DNA of 64,000 nt from Methylotenera sp964400215 (GCA_964400215.1 CAYNSY010000005.1:36864-100863), one strand, 5' to 3'. Positions 17,185 through 25,873 are shown, counted from the first letter of the stretch. Made by a program: numbers and translations. The notes: generated from the sequence alone by a model not told the origin.

Positions 17185-18510
17185 ATGAATTTAAATACCC
17201 TAGTAAAAAGCCTGCTGCTTAATGTGGCTCTGTTGATTAGCGCCGTCAGTGCGCAAGCGGCCGTTAACATCCAACACTGGCAAACCAGCAGTGGAGCGGA
17301 CGTGTATTTTGTGGAAAATCACGATTTACCCATGGTGGATTTGAGTGTTAACTTTGCCGCCGGCAGTGCCCGCGACACGCCAGAAAAATCCGGCTTGGCG
17401 GCCATCACTCGCTACATGATGACCTTAGGCGCGGCCGGCATGAGCGATGAAGTGATTGCTAACAAACTGGCCGACGTGGGCGCCGTATTGGGCGGTGAAT
17501 TTGACGGCGATAGGGCGGCGCTCAAGCTACGTACATTGAGCAGTGAGCGTGAACAAAAGCAAGCGCTGGAGGTGTTTGCGAAAATACTGCAAAAACCGGA
17601 TTTCCCGGCGGCGGTGTTTACTCGCGAAAAAGCCCGCATTATTTCAGGTTTGGAAGAATCGGCCACCCAGCCAGAAAGCATCTCCAGTAAAGCCTTTGCC
17701 AGCGCTTTGTTTGGTACGCACCCCTACAGTCTGGATGAAAGCGGCGAGGTGGCAACGGTGGCCAAACTTGCTGTGACGGATTTGCAAGCGTTTTATCGGC
17801 AATATTACCGTGCTAATGGCGCGGTGATTGCCATGATGGGCGATTTGAGCCGTGCCCAAGCCGAAGTCATGGCCGAAACCTTGGCCAGCGGATTGCCCAC
17901 GGGCCCGGCTAACCCAGCCATTGCCGCCGTGTCTTACCCGACCCAGCCGGTCACCAAACGCATAGCCCACCCGGCCTCGCAATCGCATATTTTATTGGGT
18001 TATCCCGGCATTAAGCGTGGCGACCCGGATCTATTTCCTTTGTATTTAGGCAATTATGTTTTGGGTGGCGGTGGGTTTGTTTCGCGTTTAACCGAGGAGG
18101 TTAGGGAAAAACGCGGCTTGGTCTACAGCGTATACAGTTACTTCATGCCCATGGCTGAGCTGGGCGCATTTCAAATAGGCTTGCAAACCAAAAAAGAGCA
18201 AGCCGACGAGGCCTTGCAGTTGGTCAACAGCACCTTGGCCACCTTCCTAGAAAAAGGCGTAACCGAGGCCGAATTGAAAGCGGCTAAGGCCAATATCATT
18301 GGTGGCTTCCCCATGCGCATAGACAGTAATAGCAAAATTTTGGATTACTTGGCGGTCATCGGCTTCTATAAATTGCCGCTCAATTACCTGGACGAATACA
18401 ACAGCAAAGTGGCCAGTGTGACGGCGGCGCAAATCAAAGACGCGTTTAATCGGCGCTTAAAACTAGAAAATTTTGTCACGGTGATTGTGGGCGCGCCTAA
18501 TACTCAGTAA
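17185..18510 (+). CDS. M16 peptidase family protein, non-catalytic-type subunit, exported
   Basis: 441-residue exported M16B homologue with a Sec signal (MNLNTLVKSLLLNVALLISA...AQA). The position where HxxEH should occur reads SGLAAITRYMM, so zinc ligands are missing. The C-terminal domain retains the arginine/tyrosine-containing RLTEEVREKRGLVYSVYSYF region that in two-subunit M16B enzymes contributes substrate binding. It lies 40 bp after the catalytic-type gene and most likely forms a heterodimer with it. Confidence 0.9.
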   Translation: MNLNTLVKSLLLNVALLISAVSAQAAVNIQHWQTSSGADVYFVENHDLPMVDLSVNFAAGSARDTPEKSGLAAITRYMMTLGAAGMSDEVIANKLADVGAVLGGEFDGDRAALKLRTLSSEREQKQALEVFAKILQKPDFPAAVFTREKARIISGLEESATQPESISSKAFASALFGTHPYSLDESGEVATVAKLAVTDLQAFYRQYYRANGAVIAMMGDLSRAQAEVMAETLASGLPTGPANPAIAAVSYPTQPVTKRIAHPASQSHILLGYPGIKRGDPDLFPLYLGNYVLGGGGFVSRLTEEVREKRGLVYSVYSYFMPMAELGAFQIGLQTKKEQADEALQLVNSTLATFLEKGVTEAELKAAKANIIGGFPMRIDSNSKILDYLAVIGFYKLPLNYLDEYNSKVASVTAAQIKDAFNRRLKLENFVTVIVGAPNTQ

Positions 18511-18574
18511 TATCGGCCTCGTGCAATCTTGCACGCTATGCATAACAACGCATTCACAAGGCTGGAAATACGCA

Positions 18575-19168
18575 GTGGCAAAAACAGCAGCAAAAAAACT
18601 CAATACGGTGCGCATCAATGCCGGCCTATGGCGCAGTCGGCTGATTAAATTTCCCGATAGCGAGGGCCTGCGGCCCACGCCGGAACGTGTCAGGCAAACC
18701 GTGTTCAATTGGTTGGGGCAAGATCTAACGGGTCTACGCTGTTTGGACCTGTTCGCCGGCACCGGTGTGATGGGCTTTGAGGCTTTGTCGCGAGGCGCAA
18801 CAGCCGTGACTTTGGTGGAAAAATCCAGCCTGGCTTGTGCTGCCTTACTTGCTAATAAAACCCTATTAAACGCCACGGCGGCCACCGTCTTGCAACACGA
18901 TGCTATGCAGTTTTTAGCGCAAAATACGCAGCCATTCCATTTGGTATTCCTCGATCCTCCCTACAACCACGGTTGGTTGCTTAAAGTATTGCCGCTATTG
19001 GCTGCGCATTTGCACCCCGACGGCACGGTCTATGTGGAAGCGGAGTTTGCCTTGGATGAGGCCGAGCAAGCTAGCAGTCAGCCATTTCTGGTTGGCTGGC
19101 AAGTGGTCAAACAAAGCAAAGCGGGTAATGTTTTTTATCATCTGTTAAAATTAGCCAAAAATGAATAG
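18575..19168 (+). CDS. rsmD: 16S rRNA guanine-966 N2-methyltransferase
   Basis: SAM-dependent methyltransferase acting on 16S rRNA G966. The 198-residue product has the SAM motif LDLFAGTGVMGFEALSRGA and the catalytic tetrad DPPY (VFLDPPYNHGW). The frame extends upstream into the M16 gene; the GTG at 18575 gives the usual family length and begins MAKTAAKKLNTVRI, with AAGG about 13 nt upstream. It forms a compact run with coaD (5-bp gap), a common pairing in proteobacteria. Confidence 0.95.
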   Translation: MAKTAAKKLNTVRINAGLWRSRLIKFPDSEGLRPTPERVRQTVFNWLGQDLTGLRCLDLFAGTGVMGFEALSRGATAVTLVEKSSLACAALLANKTLLNATAATVLQHDAMQFLAQNTQPFHLVFLDPPYNHGWLLKVLPLLAAHLHPDGTVYVEAEFALDEAEQASSQPFLVGWQVVKQSKAGNVFYHLLKLAKNE

Positions 19169-19173
19169 GTGGC

Positions 19174-19665
19174 ATGATGTCTAAAAATCGAATTGCAATT
19201 TACCCAGGTACGTTTGATCCCATTACCTTGGGTCACGAGGACGTGGTTAGGCGTGCTGCCGATTTGTTCGACCAAGTAGTCGTGGCGGTGGCCGATAGCA
19301 CCAACAAAAATACCTTATTCAGTTTGCAAGAGCGGGTGGCGATGGCGCAAGGCGTATTTAGCCACGCAAGCAATATCAAGGTGATGGGCTTCAGCGGTTT
19401 GCTCATGCAGTTTGTGCAAGATCAAGGCGCAAAAATGGTCATACGCGGCTTGCGTGCGGCCTCGGATTTTGAATACGAATTTCAATTGGCCGGCATGAAT
19501 CGCAAGCTTTATCCGCAATTTGAAACCTTGTTTTTAACCCCGTCGGAACAATTCATGTTTATATCCTCAAGCTTGGTGCGCGAAGTGGCGGTGCTGGGTG
19601 GCGATGTGCAAGCTTTCTTATCGCAAACCGTGAACGATGCGATTAAGCAGAAATTAGGAAACTGA
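19174..19665 (+). CDS. coaD: phosphopantetheine adenylyltransferase
   Basis: Catalyses the penultimate step of coenzyme A synthesis, adenylylating 4'-phosphopantetheine. The 163-residue protein has the nucleotidyltransferase TxGH motif (PGTFDPITLGH) and the C-terminal ISSSLVRE motif. An alternative start one codon downstream (19177) is equally plausible. Confidence 0.97.
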   Translation: MMSKNRIAIYPGTFDPITLGHEDVVRRAADLFDQVVVAVADSTNKNTLFSLQERVAMAQGVFSHASNIKVMGFSGLLMQFVQDQGAKMVIRGLRAASDFEYEFQLAGMNRKLYPQFETLFLTPSEQFMFISSSLVREVAVLGGDVQAFLSQTVNDAIKQKLGN

Positions 19666-19667
19666 TT

Positions 19668-19922
19668 TTGGCTTTAATGATTACCGATGAGTGCATTAAT
19701 TGCGATGTGTGCGAGCCTGCCTGCCCTAATAGCGCTATTTTTCAGGGCGAGCTAATTTACCAAATCAACCCAGATTTATGCACCGAATGCGTGGGCCATT
19801 ACGATAAACCGCAATGCCAAGAAGTCTGCCCCATCGATTGCATACCGTTCAACCCAGACGTGGTTGAAACTAAAGAGCAGCTGCTCGTAAAATACCATCA
19901 ATTAACCGCTACTAAGGCATAA
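19668..19922 (+). CDS. YfhL-family 2x[4Fe-4S] ferredoxin
   Basis: 84-residue ferredoxin with two cluster motifs: CINCDVCEPACP and the longer C-x2-C-x8-C-x3-C type second site (CTECVGHYDKPQCQEVCPIDC region) characteristic of YfhL/Alvin ferredoxins. The start is taken as TTG at 19668, giving MALMITDECINC as in relatives; ATG at 19677 is the alternative. The coaD-ferredoxin pairing is common in proteobacteria. Confidence 0.93.
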   Translation: MALMITDECINCDVCEPACPNSAIFQGELIYQINPDLCTECVGHYDKPQCQEVCPIDCIPFNPDVVETKEQLLVKYHQLTATKA

Positions 19923-19931
19923 AGGATCGCT

Positions 19932-20321
19932 ATGCGCATGCTACATACCATGCTCCGTGTTGGAAATATGGAGCGCTCGATAGAATTTTATACCAAGGTG
20001 CTGGGCATGAAAGTGCTGCGCCAACACGATTTTCCGGAGGGAAAATTCAGCCTGGCATTTGTTGGCTACGGCGATGAAGCCCAGCATACGGTGTTGGAGC
20101 TTACCTACAATTACGGTGTGGAAAGTTATGACATGGGCAAAGCCTACGGTCACATTGCCTTGGAAGTGGACGACGCGGCCAAAGCCTGCGAGGCCGTGCG
20201 CAAAGCCGGAGGTAAGGTGGTGCGTGAAGCAGGCCCTATGATGCATGGCACGACCGTGATTGCCTTTGTGGAAGATCCGGATGGCTATAAGGTGGAGTTC
20301 ATCCAGGCCGGCACCTATTAA
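19932..20321 (+). CDS. gloA: lactoylglutathione lyase (glyoxalase I)
   Basis: Metal-dependent isomerase converting the methylglyoxal-glutathione hemithioacetal to S-lactoylglutathione. The 129-residue protein carries the four expected metal ligands: His in MLHTMLRVGN, Glu in TVLELTYN, His in YGHIALEVDD and Glu in GYKVEFIQ. Length matches the short nickel-dependent bacterial enzymes. Confidence 0.96.
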   Translation: MRMLHTMLRVGNMERSIEFYTKVLGMKVLRQHDFPEGKFSLAFVGYGDEAQHTVLELTYNYGVESYDMGKAYGHIALEVDDAAKACEAVRKAGGKVVREAGPMMHGTTVIAFVEDPDGYKVEFIQAGTY

Positions 20322-20323
20322 GC

Positions 20324-20569
20324 ATGGATGGTGCTTGGGTTTTATACCTATTGCTATGCAAAAATGGCGCCTATTACGCCGGCATCACCAATGATTTAGA
20401 TGCCAGGTATGCCGCCCACCTTGCGGGTAAAGGCGCCAGGTATACCCGAGCCAACCCACCCATCAAAATCCTGGCCAGCAAATCTTATCTGAATCGCTCC
20501 ACTGCTAGCGTTGCCGAAGCCCGGTTGAAAAAATTACCCCGAGATAAAAAGTTGGATTATTTTGCGTGA
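20324..20569 (+). CDS. GIY-YIG nuclease-family protein (UPF0213/YhbQ-like)
   Basis: 81-residue single-domain GIY-YIG protein: VLYLLLCKNGAYYAGITND contains the Y-Y/G-I-T core, with Arg in LDARYAAH and a conserved KGARYTR block; a glutamate follows in VAEARLKKL. The YhbQ family is often tied to DNA repair but its activity is poorly defined. It begins 2 bp after gloA and its stop overlaps the next small gene. Confidence 0.88.
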   Translation: MDGAWVLYLLLCKNGAYYAGITNDLDARYAAHLAGKGARYTRANPPIKILASKSYLNRSTASVAEARLKKLPRDKKLDYFA

Positions 20570-20804
20570 GGACTTACTTAAAGCCGTGCAATTGGCCTTA
20601 GCCGATGACTGGCATGCTGCACATAAGTTGGCGCAGCAACACCAAGATCCGATGGCCAATTGGTTGCACGCGGTGCTGCATAAAATCGAAGGGGATGCTT
20701 GGAACAGCCAGTATTGGTATGCCAAAACGAATGGCATGAGCTACGAGCGTTACGACGATGCCAGAGAAGAGTTGCAGGCTATTGCTAGGGAATTAGCGCT
20801 TTAA
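20562..20804 (+). CDS. small conserved-looking hypothetical protein
   Basis: 80-residue soluble protein, start TTG at 20562 overlapping the GIY-YIG stop by 8 bp, suggesting translational coupling. It is helical and rich in His, Trp and Gln (ADDWHAAHKLAQQHQDP, then ANWLHAVLHKIEGD and SQYWYAKTNG). The look is that of a small family frequent in betaproteobacteria, but I do not recognise a function. Confidence 0.72.
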   Translation: MREDLLKAVQLALADDWHAAHKLAQQHQDPMANWLHAVLHKIEGDAWNSQYWYAKTNGMSYERYDDAREELQAIARELAL

Positions 20805-20832
20805 TTAGACGCCGATAGATGCAAAAAAGCGT

Positions 20833-20866
20833 TCAGCACAGATGCCGCATGCGGCATCTGTGCTGA
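20833..20866. terminator. 34-bp perfect palindrome, probable bidirectional terminator
   Basis: TCAGCACAGATGCCGCA followed directly by its exact reverse complement. It lies between the convergent ends of the 20562 gene and dnaJ. T runs follow on both strands (TTTT on plus, TTTTTT on minus), supporting termination in both directions. Confidence 0.8.
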
Positions 20867-20879
20867 GATGTTTTAAACA

Positions 20880-22001
20880 TTAATCAAAAAAATCTTTAAC
20901 TTTATTCATCCACGATTTATTGCGTGGGCTGTGTTTGCCTGAATCCGCTTGGGTGCTGGTTTCAAACTCGCGTAATAAGTCTTTTTGTTTTTCCGTTAAT
21001 TTAACCGGTGTTTCAACCACCACGTGCACCATCAAGTCGCCGTGTTCGGATTGACGTAGCGGTTTGATGCCTTTGCCACGCAATCTAAATACCGCGCCGG
21101 TTTGGGTCTCGGCCGGGATTTTCATTTTGGCTGAGCCGTCCAAGGTGGGCACTTCAATTTCGCCCCCCAAAGCGGCGTTGCTAAAGCTGATGGGCATCTC
21201 GCAATGTAAATTGCCGCCTTCCCGTTGGAAAATGGCGTGTTCTTTGAGGTGTATCACCACGTACAAGTCACCGGTAGGTCCACCGTTCACGCCGGCTTCG
21301 CCTTCGCCGCTTAATCGTATTCTGTCGCCTTCGTCCACACCGGCTGGAATTTTGACCGATAAAGTTTTATTTTGCTTGGTGCGGCCTGCGCCATGGCAAG
21401 TTGGGCAAGGGTCTTTGACCATTTTGCCGCTACCGTGGCATTTCGGGCAGGTTTGTTGCACCGAGAAGAAGCCTTGTTGCATGCGTACTTGGCCGTGGCC
21501 ACCGCAGGTGGTACAGCTGACTGGTTGTGTGCCTGGTCTAGCGCCAGAGCCATTGCAGGTTTCACAAGTCGATTGCACAGGGATGCGGATTTTAGTTTCC
21601 GTGCCCTTGGCGGCGTCCTCTAAGGACACTTCCATGTTGTAGCGCAAATCGGCACCACGGTAGACTTTATTGGCTTGCCCGCCTGAGCGGCCGCCACCAA
21701 AAATGTCACCAAAAATGTCACCAAATGCGTCACCAAAGCCTGCGCCACCAAACCCGCCTGCACCAGCGCCTTGCTCAACACCGGCGTGACCGTATTGGTC
21801 ATAAGCGGCACGCTTTTGCTCGTCGCTTAACATTTCGTAAGCTTCTTTGGCTTCCTTGAAGTTTTCTTCGGCTTTCGGGTTGTCTGGGTTGCGATCGGGG
21901 TGATGTTTCATCGCTAATTTGCGATAAGACTTTTTGATCTCCTCTGCGCTGGCATCTTTGTTGACGCCCAGTACTTCGTAATAATCTCTTTTGCTTGCCA
22001 T
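20880..22001 (-). CDS. dnaJ: chaperone protein DnaJ
   Basis: Co-chaperone stimulating DnaK ATPase. The 373-residue protein is a full type I DnaJ: J domain with HPD (KHHPDRNPDN, about 33-42), Gly/Phe-rich linker (about 73-110), four CxxCxGxG zinc-finger repeats (CETCNGSG, CTTCGGHG, CPKCHGSG, CPTCHGAG) and the C-terminal substrate-binding domains. It follows dnaK after 115 bp containing a hairpin. Confidence 0.98.
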   Translation of the reverse strand: MASKRDYYEVLGVNKDASAEEIKKSYRKLAMKHHPDRNPDNPKAEENFKEAKEAYEMLSDEQKRAAYDQYGHAGVEQGAGAGGFGGAGFGDAFGDIFGDIFGGGRSGGQANKVYRGADLRYNMEVSLEDAAKGTETKIRIPVQSTCETCNGSGARPGTQPVSCTTCGGHGQVRMQQGFFSVQQTCPKCHGSGKMVKDPCPTCHGAGRTKQNKTLSVKIPAGVDEGDRIRLSGEGEAGVNGGPTGDLYVVIHLKEHAIFQREGGNLHCEMPISFSNAALGGEIEVPTLDGSAKMKIPAETQTGAVFRLRGKGIKPLRQSEHGDLMVHVVVETPVKLTEKQKDLLREFETSTQADSGKHSPRNKSWMNKVKDFFD

Positions 22002-22021
22002 AATGATAGTCGCTAGTTTGT

Positions 22022-22089
22022 AGTCGTTGGTCGGAAGTCGTTAGTGGGTAGCGAAAAAGTCGTTAGCACCGGAAAAGACGCTAACGACT
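22022..22089. repeat. AGTCGTTAG repeats and hairpin between dnaK and dnaJ
   Basis: The 9-mer AGTCGTTAG or a one-base variant occurs at 22022, 22036 and 22058, and in inverted form at 22081-22089. The last two form a perfect 10-bp stem (AGTCGTTAGC / GCTAACGACT, 22058-22067 and 22080-22089) with a 12-nt loop. It may attenuate or stabilise the dnaK-dnaJ transcript. Confidence 0.7.
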
Positions 22090-22116
22090 CGTGACCACAT
22101 ACTAAGTATGACTTTT

Positions 22117-24039
22117 TTAGTCTTTTTTCACTTCCTCAAACTCTGCATCCACCACATCGCCATCGACGGTTTTTTCGCCTTCTGCTGGCTGGGCAGATTC
22201 GGTGTTGGCTTGAGCTTGTTGCTCAGCGTAGACTTTCTCGCCCAGTTTTTGTGAGGCTTCGGTTAAGGCCGTGGTTTTGGCTTCTATGGCTTCTTTGTCA
22301 TCCGATTGCAATACCTCTTCCACGTCTTTAATGGCTGCTTCTATCGCTTCTTTTTCCGCCGCATCCAATTTGTCACCGTGCTCACTCAAGGATTTTTTCA
22401 CGGAGTGCACCATGCCATCGGCGGCATTACGTGCATCCACCAATTCGCGGTATTTTTTATCTTCGTCCGCGTATTTAATTGCGTCCTCTTCCATTTGCTG
22501 AATCTCAGCTTCGCTAAGGCCGCTGTTGGCTTTGATGGTAATTTTATTTTCTTTACCGGTGGCTTTGTCTTTAGCGCTGACGTGCAGAATCCCGTTAGCA
22601 TCGATGTCAAAGGTCACTTCAATTTGAGGTACGCCACGCGGTGCCGGTGGAATGTCGCTTAAATTAAATTGGCCCAAGGATTTGTTCGCTGCCGCTTTTT
22701 CACGCTCACCTTGCAAGACTTGGATGGTCACTGCATTTTGGTTATCGTCCGCGGTAGAGAAGGTTTGTGATGCCTTGGTCGGGATGGTGGTGTTTTTCTT
22801 AATCACTTTAGTCATCACGCCGCCCAAGGTTTCAATGCCTAGAGACAATGGGGTGACATCCAATAGCAGCACGTCTTTCACGTCGCCTTGCAATACGCCA
22901 CCTTGAATCGCTGCACCGACCGCTACCGCTTCATCTGGGTTAACGTCTTTACGTGGCTCTTTACCAAAGATTTCTTTCACTTTTTCTTGCACTTTAGGCA
23001 TGCGGCTTTGACCGCCGACTAAAATCACATCGGTGATGTCATCAATGGACACGCCCGCGTCTTTAATCGCCGTGCGGCATGGTGCCATGGTGCGCTCGAT
23101 CAAGTCTTCGACTAGGGATTCCAGTTTGGCACGCGTGATTTTTACCACCAAGTGTTTAGGGCCAGTGGCATCAGCCGTGATGTAAGGTAAATTCACTTCG
23201 GTTTGGGTGGCGCCAGACAATTCAATTTTGGCTTTTTCCGCCGCTTCTTTTAAGCGTTGTTTAGCCAATAAGTCGTTGCGCAAATCCATGCCGTTATTTT
23301 CTTTCTTGAACTCGTCGGCCAAGAAGTCAATTAAACGGTTGTCGAAGTCTTCACCACCTAAGAAGGTGTCACCGTTGGTAGACAACACTTCAAATTGGTG
23401 TTCGCCATCGATGCTGGAAATTTCAATGATGGACACGTCAAAGGTGCCGCCGCCCAAGTCGTATACGGCAATTTTGCGATCGCCTTCTTGTTTATCCAAA
23501 CCAAATGCCAAAGCCGCTGCAGTCGGTTCGTTGATGATGCGTTTTACATCTAAACCGGCAATGCGGCCTGCGTCTTTGGTGGCTTGACGTTGGCTGTCGT
23601 TAAAGTAAGCCGGCACGGTAATCACCGCTTCGGTTACTTCTTCACCCAAGTAATCTTCGGCGGTTTTTTTCATTTTGCGTAAGACTTCAGCAGAAATTTG
23701 TGGCGGTGCCATTTTCACGCCGCGCACTTCTACCCAAGCATCGCCGTTATCGGCTTTGGCTATGCTGTACGGCATCAAGCCTATGTCTTTTTGCACTTCT
23801 TTTTCATCAAAACGGCGGCCAATTAAACGCTTAACCGCGTACAAGGTGTTTTTTGGGTTGGTTACCGCTTGGCGTTTTGCCGGTGCGCCGGCTAAGATTT
23901 CACCGTCTTCTTGGTAAGCAATAATGGAAGGCGTGGTGCGTGTGCCTTCAGAGTTTTCAATCACGCGCGGTTTGCCGCCTTCCATCACGGCCACGCATGA
24001 GTTTGTGGTGCCTAAGTCTATACCAATGATTTTTGCCAT
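22117..24039 (-). CDS. dnaK: chaperone protein DnaK (Hsp70)
   Basis: ATP-dependent chaperone of 640 residues, the standard length. It has the N-terminal GIDLGTTNSCVAVMEG phosphate loop, the VYDLGGGTFDVSI motif near 195, VILVGGQSRMPKVQ near 340, the linker DVLLLDVTPLSLGIE, and an acidic C-terminal tail ending EEVKKD. It lies between grpE and dnaJ; no separate CIRCE or sigma-32 site was seen in the 187 bp upstream, so it probably depends on the grpE promoter at least in part. Confidence 0.98.
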   Translation of the reverse strand: MAKIIGIDLGTTNSCVAVMEGGKPRVIENSEGTRTTPSIIAYQEDGEILAGAPAKRQAVTNPKNTLYAVKRLIGRRFDEKEVQKDIGLMPYSIAKADNGDAWVEVRGVKMAPPQISAEVLRKMKKTAEDYLGEEVTEAVITVPAYFNDSQRQATKDAGRIAGLDVKRIINEPTAAALAFGLDKQEGDRKIAVYDLGGGTFDVSIIEISSIDGEHQFEVLSTNGDTFLGGEDFDNRLIDFLADEFKKENNGMDLRNDLLAKQRLKEAAEKAKIELSGATQTEVNLPYITADATGPKHLVVKITRAKLESLVEDLIERTMAPCRTAIKDAGVSIDDITDVILVGGQSRMPKVQEKVKEIFGKEPRKDVNPDEAVAVGAAIQGGVLQGDVKDVLLLDVTPLSLGIETLGGVMTKVIKKNTTIPTKASQTFSTADDNQNAVTIQVLQGEREKAAANKSLGQFNLSDIPPAPRGVPQIEVTFDIDANGILHVSAKDKATGKENKITIKANSGLSEAEIQQMEEDAIKYADEDKKYRELVDARNAADGMVHSVKKSLSEHGDKLDAAEKEAIEAAIKDVEEVLQSDDKEAIEAKTTALTEASQKLGEKVYAEQQAQANTESAQPAEGEKTVDGDVVDAEFEEVKKD

Positions 24040-24226
24040 TTTCGTTTATTCCTTTTAAAAATTTTTCGTTTGGCCACAAATTGAACCGGTGTCTCCCGGG
24101 CTGCTGCTAAGTGTTTAGTTAGCTGTTCAGCCAGGTGTTCAGTTAAGTGGCGAATTGTTTGATGGATTTACAATGTGGTCTATTGCGATTATTTCAAGTC
24201 TTTTTTGAATTTATCCGTGGCTAAAC

Positions 24227-24760
24227 TTACTTAGCCACCATCACTAATGCTGGGCGTAACACGCGATCGTTCAAGCTGTAGCCTTTTTGCAAGACGCTGG
24301 TCACCGTGTTCGGTTCGCCGCTGTTTTCCAACATGCTGATGGCTTGATGTTTGTTCGGGTCAAATTTTTCGCCTAAGGGGTTAATCTCGGCAATATTGAA
24401 TTTATCAAACACCGAGGCCAATTGTTTTGCCGTGAGGTCAACGCCGTCTTTGTAGCTTTGTACTTCTGTCGCTTCTATCAGTAAGGCCGCATCCAAGCTG
24501 TCTTTAACGGCCAACAATTCATTGGAGAATTTTTCTAAAGCAAATTTTCGTGCTTTATCGATGTCGTCCATGGCGCGACGGCGGATGTTTTCGCCTTCGG
24601 CTTTGATGTATAACACTGCCGCTTGGGCTTCAGCCAGTTGGGCTTCCAATGCAGCAATGCGTTCTTCTGGGCTGGTTTGAACGGTGTCTTGGGCGATGCC
24701 TTGGCTAGCACCCTCGTCCGTGGTTTCCGTTGATGGGCTGTCGTTTGCGTTTTCAGTCAT
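24227..24760 (-). CDS. grpE: nucleotide exchange factor GrpE
   Basis: Promotes ADP release from DnaK. The 177-residue protein has an acidic, disordered N-terminal stretch, a long coiled coil (about 30-80, including YIKAEGENIRRRAMDDIDKA), and the C-terminal GrpE beta domain (FDPNKHQAISM, GYSLNDRVLRPALVMV). A sigma-32-type promoter lies 51-78 bp upstream, making grpE the likely first gene of grpE-dnaK-dnaJ. Confidence 0.97.
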   Translation of the reverse strand: MTENANDSPSTETTDEGASQGIAQDTVQTSPEERIAALEAQLAEAQAAVLYIKAEGENIRRRAMDDIDKARKFALEKFSNELLAVKDSLDAALLIEATEVQSYKDGVDLTAKQLASVFDKFNIAEINPLGEKFDPNKHQAISMLENSGEPNTVTSVLQKGYSLNDRVLRPALVMVAK

Positions 24761-24810
24761 GGAGTGTTCCTGTTAATTTATTAGCCAATTTATTTAAAAC
24801 AATGTGACAT

Positions 24811-24838
24811 CAATGGGGATGGCTGACGGAATCTCAAG
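24811..24838 (-). promoter_or_regulatory. sigma-32-type heat-shock promoter for grpE-dnaK-dnaJ
   Basis: On the minus strand: CTTGAGA (24832-24838), 13-nt spacer, CCCCATTG (24811-24818). This matches the E. coli sigma-32 consensus CTTGAAA-N13-17-CCCCATNT closely and is correctly placed before grpE. Confidence 0.85.
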
Positions 24839-24929
24839 CGAGAAATTTAATTTTTTTTAATTATTTTTTTGCGGTGTAAAGCAGATGGCTGATTTGCCCA
24901 GGCCAGCTGGTTTGCCCAGACCAGCTTGA

Positions 24930-25781
24930 TTAATCGCGGGCTTTGTAGCGGTCGTAGCCCCATAGGTATTGGTGGGGGCATTGCAAGATGGTGCGTTCAA
25001 TTTCGCTGTTAAGCAGGCTGGGGGTGTCTATGCCACCCTCGGCAACCGGTCGCACGTGAATGGCGTAGCCGCGGCCGTAAGACAAGCGTTCACCAAACAC
25101 CATGAGCACTTGTGCGCCTGTGGTTCTGGCTAATTTAGAAGCCAGCGTCATGGTGTAAGCGGGCTTGCCAAAAAAAGGCGCCCATTCGCCATCGCCTTCT
25201 TGCGGCGCTTGGTCAGGCAATATGCCTATCGCTTCGCCACGTTGCAGGGCTTTTAATAAGTGTTTGACGCCTTGCGCATTGGCTTGCACCAAACTGATTT
25301 TGCCGCGTTGGCGGCCCAAGTTCATGATAGGCAACATCCAGGCGTGCCTTGGGCTGCGGTAGAGTACGGTGATGGGAAAGCGGTCGGCTACATAAAGTGA
25401 GGTGATTTCAAAGCAACCTATGTGGGGGCTGAGAAAGATAATGCCTTTGCCGCGGGCGAAAGCTTGGTCTATGTGTTGCCAGCCATCGAAGCTTTTTACT
25501 AAAGCGGTTTGGCGTTTGTCGCTGCGTAACCAGATGGCCAAGCTTTCTAACAAGGCTTTACCTGACTCGCCTATGCTGCGGCGCGTGGCTTTTTTAAATT
25601 CGCCCGGTTGGGGGTATATGCCGCTGGATTGCAAGTTCTCCGCACTGATGCGGGCATGCTGTAGGGATAAGGCCGACCCAAGCCAGCCTAACAGCTTGCC
25701 TAAGCCATGCACTACCGGCAATGGTAATAGGGCAAAGGCCGTCAGCAGTAAACGCAATAAATGAAAACTTAGGTAACGCAT
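24930..25781 (-). CDS. LpxL/HtrB-family lipid A biosynthesis acyltransferase
   Basis: Inner-membrane acyltransferase that adds a secondary acyl chain during lipid A synthesis. The protein (283 residues from the ATG at 25779-25781) opens with a hydrophobic anchor (SFHLLRLLLTAFALLPLPVV) and carries the HX4E catalytic motif in SPHIGCFEITSLY, followed by TVLYRSPR and GILPDQAPQEG. A start 11 codons upstream (25814) is possible, but a TATAAT lies between the two ATGs. Which LpxL/LpxM/LpxP type it is cannot be told from sequence alone. Confidence 0.88.
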   Translation of the reverse strand: MRYLSFHLLRLLLTAFALLPLPVVHGLGKLLGWLGSALSLQHARISAENLQSSGIYPQPGEFKKATRRSIGESGKALLESLAIWLRSDKRQTALVKSFDGWQHIDQAFARGKGIIFLSPHIGCFEITSLYVADRFPITVLYRSPRHAWMLPIMNLGRQRGKISLVQANAQGVKHLLKALQRGEAIGILPDQAPQEGDGEWAPFFGKPAYTMTLASKLARTTGAQVLMVFGERLSYGRGYAIHVRPVAEGGIDTPSLLNSEIERTILQCPHQYLWGYDRYKARD

Positions 25782-25873
25782 AATTAGATTATAGCGGAGT
25801 CTGGATTGAATCATGGCGATTCTTAATGGTTGATGGCGAGATGCGGGTTTCTAGGGCTTAAGCCATCATTCGT

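Noticed and set aside
24040..24226. Search for a CIRCE or separate sigma-32 promoter directly upstream of dnaK
   Set aside because: No TTAGCACTC-type repeat or CTTGAA/CCCCAT pair is visible; expression is better explained from the grpE promoter.
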